A stretch of 64,000 bases of DNA, taken from NCBI GenBank assembly GCA_023630585.1, contig CM042548.1, positions 14,163,527-14,227,526 on the forward strand. The letters run 5' to 3'. The position numbers were made by a program, and so were the translations under genes. Below the pieces are notes generated by a model. It made no database searches. It was not told the DNA's origin and saw only the letters and a program-made list of their open reading frames with translations. Of this stretch, positions 61,999-64,000 are shown piece after piece; position 1 is the first letter of the stretch, and the number at the start of each line of letters is the position of its first letter. Source of the DNA: Cranoglanis bouderius. Its lineage: Eukaryota; Chordata; Actinopteri; Siluriformes; Cranoglanididae.

Positions 61999-63220
61999 GC
62001 CACAACCCTCGGGCTAAGCTTTCTAGTTAACTTAGCCAGGACAATATGTGACAAATATGAGCTAGTTTAGCAACAGATAACTAGCCGGCTAGCTATTTGC
62101 GTCTACAGAAAGACATGGGGTGTTATAAATACGCATGTATATTTTGATTGAGAATAAAAGGTGTAGAGATGTTCCTAGGCACTTTTTAATAGTTTCTTGG
62201 ACACAGGTTATTTTGGTGGTTTAAAATGTTCATGGGTACTTGACAGAACAGTGACAACTATATATCTGAAATATGTGTCTATATTTCAGAAGACATGTAC
62301 AACACACGGTAGATTCACACCAAAACGCTAAAAACCCATCTTCTCGCATTACGGACGCAATCGCTACGACAACAACCATTAAAACTTCCAACATTACTCA
62401 GCAGCAATGCTGTGAGAGCTCCCAGGGCCTGGGCAGAGCGAGCTGGAATGCTGATGGAGGAGTAAGAACGTACTTTGAGGCCGTGTCCGATTCAACAGGT
62501 TTAATCTTCATGAAAGAGAAGGAATAACTTGGTGCTGCTGACCTCCGCTAAATCCAGTCCACATCCTTGTGTAAATGTACCGAGACCCACTCTGCACACT
62601 CTTCAGGCTGATGCACTCCGACTAACAAGACAAACTTAGCAGGAAATGAGAGTGGGAAATAGAATGGATTCCCCAATGTCCTCTGATTGCCCATGGAGAG
62701 GAAAAAATCTAAACAGAGATATTATTATCTTACTTTTTTCCTGGAAAGCAATAGATCAAATGGAAAGAAGAGTCTGCTGAAGTATTACGTCTCTCAGATT
62801 TTTCTCCTGAAGTCACAACACGTACGTCTCTCTCTTGAGTTTCAGTAGAAATCTTATCAAAATCTCCTCAGATACGCCAAGATAACAGGTGTATTATATG
62901 TAACTGTGTCTTTTTAGTGCTCAAAATATTTGTATCTGTTTTTCGTATTTTGATTTATATTTTTTACCGTAATGTTGACCCTGTCAAACACTGGGCATAC
63001 TTCATGAAGCCAGTGTGTTTTGACAGACGTAGAAGATCTTAGTCTTTCAAATGTGCTTTTTTTTGCCTTTAAATGTGTAAATAAAATTCAAAAAATCAAA
63101 TGACAATTTTTCTGATAGCTGAAATGGAAATATATTGGTTTTTTTTAATGATAGAAACAATAACGTCTTATTTGTATCCATCGTAACTGCTTACACAGGG
63201 GTTTGGATAACCACTGATGC
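61999..63220. other. Repeat-poor AT-rich DNA upstream of recognised tdp1 exon
   Basis: No coding exon recognised on either strand. An open frame at 62273-62527 (+) has no resemblance to a known family. The tdp1 exon with the HxK part of the second HKN motif should lie upstream of 60202 on the minus strand, but I could not find it here. Confidence 0.4.
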
Positions 63221-63224
63221 GGTG

Positions 63225-63760
63225 AAGTTTTCTGTAAGGAGATGATTATTTATCATTTATGGAAGGAGTCTCCAGTGTCAGCACTTTGTAACATTCTGAG
63301 GTAAAGCTGTAACTTTACGTTTTTCAGAAATCTTCAGGACAGAAGTGTTCAGGCTTTGCAATTTCTCAGTAACATGACAAGCTTTTTGTCTTATTAACTT
63401 CAAGAGAGAGAAAAGGTGGTGGAGAGAGGCTGGTGATGGAACGACTGTTTATAGCTGCTATAACATAAGTGAGAACAGGAACTAACTTGTATTGTGGATG
63501 TTCCACAACCTTAAATATAGCAATAATAAATGGGCAAATAGCTGTGGTGTAAGAGGAATAAAACACTTGTAGATGTGCTGTTATTGGAAAATAATCAACT
63601 TCGGGTTGGTAACAGTAACCTTGCTTCATCACACTACCCTGTTGTTGATTATTTTCCTATAACAACACATCTCCATGTGTTTTATTCCTCTTATACCATT
63701 GCAATTTGCCAACAATTACAATTTTTATTTATTTATGAACTTACTTCGCACCCTGAATCT
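63225..63760. mobile_element. Palindromic MITE, near-complete, uninterrupted copy
   Basis: Two inverted arms meet at a core near 63600-63660 (GGAAAATAATCAAC ... GTTGATTATTTTCC). The left arm, read in reverse complement, matches 43345-43553 joined directly to 45134-45360. It retains CAGCTATAAACAGTCG, the unoccupied form of the Tc1 copy 2 insertion site. Confidence 0.82.
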
Positions 63761-64000
63761 CCAGGAAAAAAAACCCTCCCACCCCTGTTACAACATGATG
63801 CATTCTGTTTCTTGAGTCTCTCCTGCAGCCCTCCTTCTCTGACTCCTGACACCTAATTTGAAAGCTATTCGATGTGAATCGTGCTCCAGTGCCACGCTTC
63901 GTTGCATTTTACAGTCCACAGGGTACAGATTCGCTCCACTTAAGCGCCGAGTGTTAGGGAGTGACAATTCCAACATGCAAACACAGCCCTGGTCCGGAGT

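Overview
The window is vertebrate nuclear DNA, almost certainly from a ray-finned fish. The genes are split into short exons with GT-AG introns and encode vertebrate proteins. The spaces between exons hold teleost-type Tc1 transposons, a PIF/Harbinger element, SINE and LINE pieces, and many long microsatellites. I see no bacterial, viral or CRISPR content. Gene calls rest on translating exons by eye and comparing them with remembered human homologues; no search was run.

Layout: (1) 191-14106, + strand: the last 24 coding exons (about 1,205 residues) of kinesin-3 kif13b, from the post-FHA coiled coil to the C-terminal CAP-Gly domain. The motor and FHA exons lie left of the window. One intron carries a Tc1 element. 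(2) About 14107-18200: probable long kif13b 3' UTR. About 18280-19165: a roughly 900 bp pyrimidine-rich tract, lying just where the two convergent genes meet. (3) 22518-26216, - strand: all eight coding exons of hmbox1 (438 residues), with a likely non-coding first exon and promoter near 29400-29690. kif13b and hmbox1 lie tail to tail, as in human 8p. (4) 31727-34173: a decayed PIF/Harbinger element that keeps pieces of both of its genes. (5) 37400-39603, - strand: two-exon THIK-type K2P potassium channel kcnk13 (414 residues). (6) 43554-45133: a second Tc1 copy of the same family. (7) 50019-60202, - strand: two exons of tdp1 (tyrosyl-DNA phosphodiesterase 1), the C-terminal exon and one with the SANLS active-site motif, about 10 kb apart. 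tdp1 followed by kcnk13 in the same orientation matches human 14q32. (8) 60491-61996: a third, unrelated and broken Tc1 element; then repeat-rich DNA to the end.

The four host genes do not form a pathway: vesicle transport (kif13b), a telomere-binding homeobox factor (hmbox1), a background K+ channel (kcnk13) and a DNA-repair enzyme (tdp1). They are linked by conserved synteny. No undescribed system is evident. The most informative signals are structural: a Tc1 insertion whose empty target site is preserved elsewhere in the window, a palindromic MITE family, a splice acceptor built from a (CT)n microsatellite, nested transposon insertions, and a pyrimidine tract between convergent genes.
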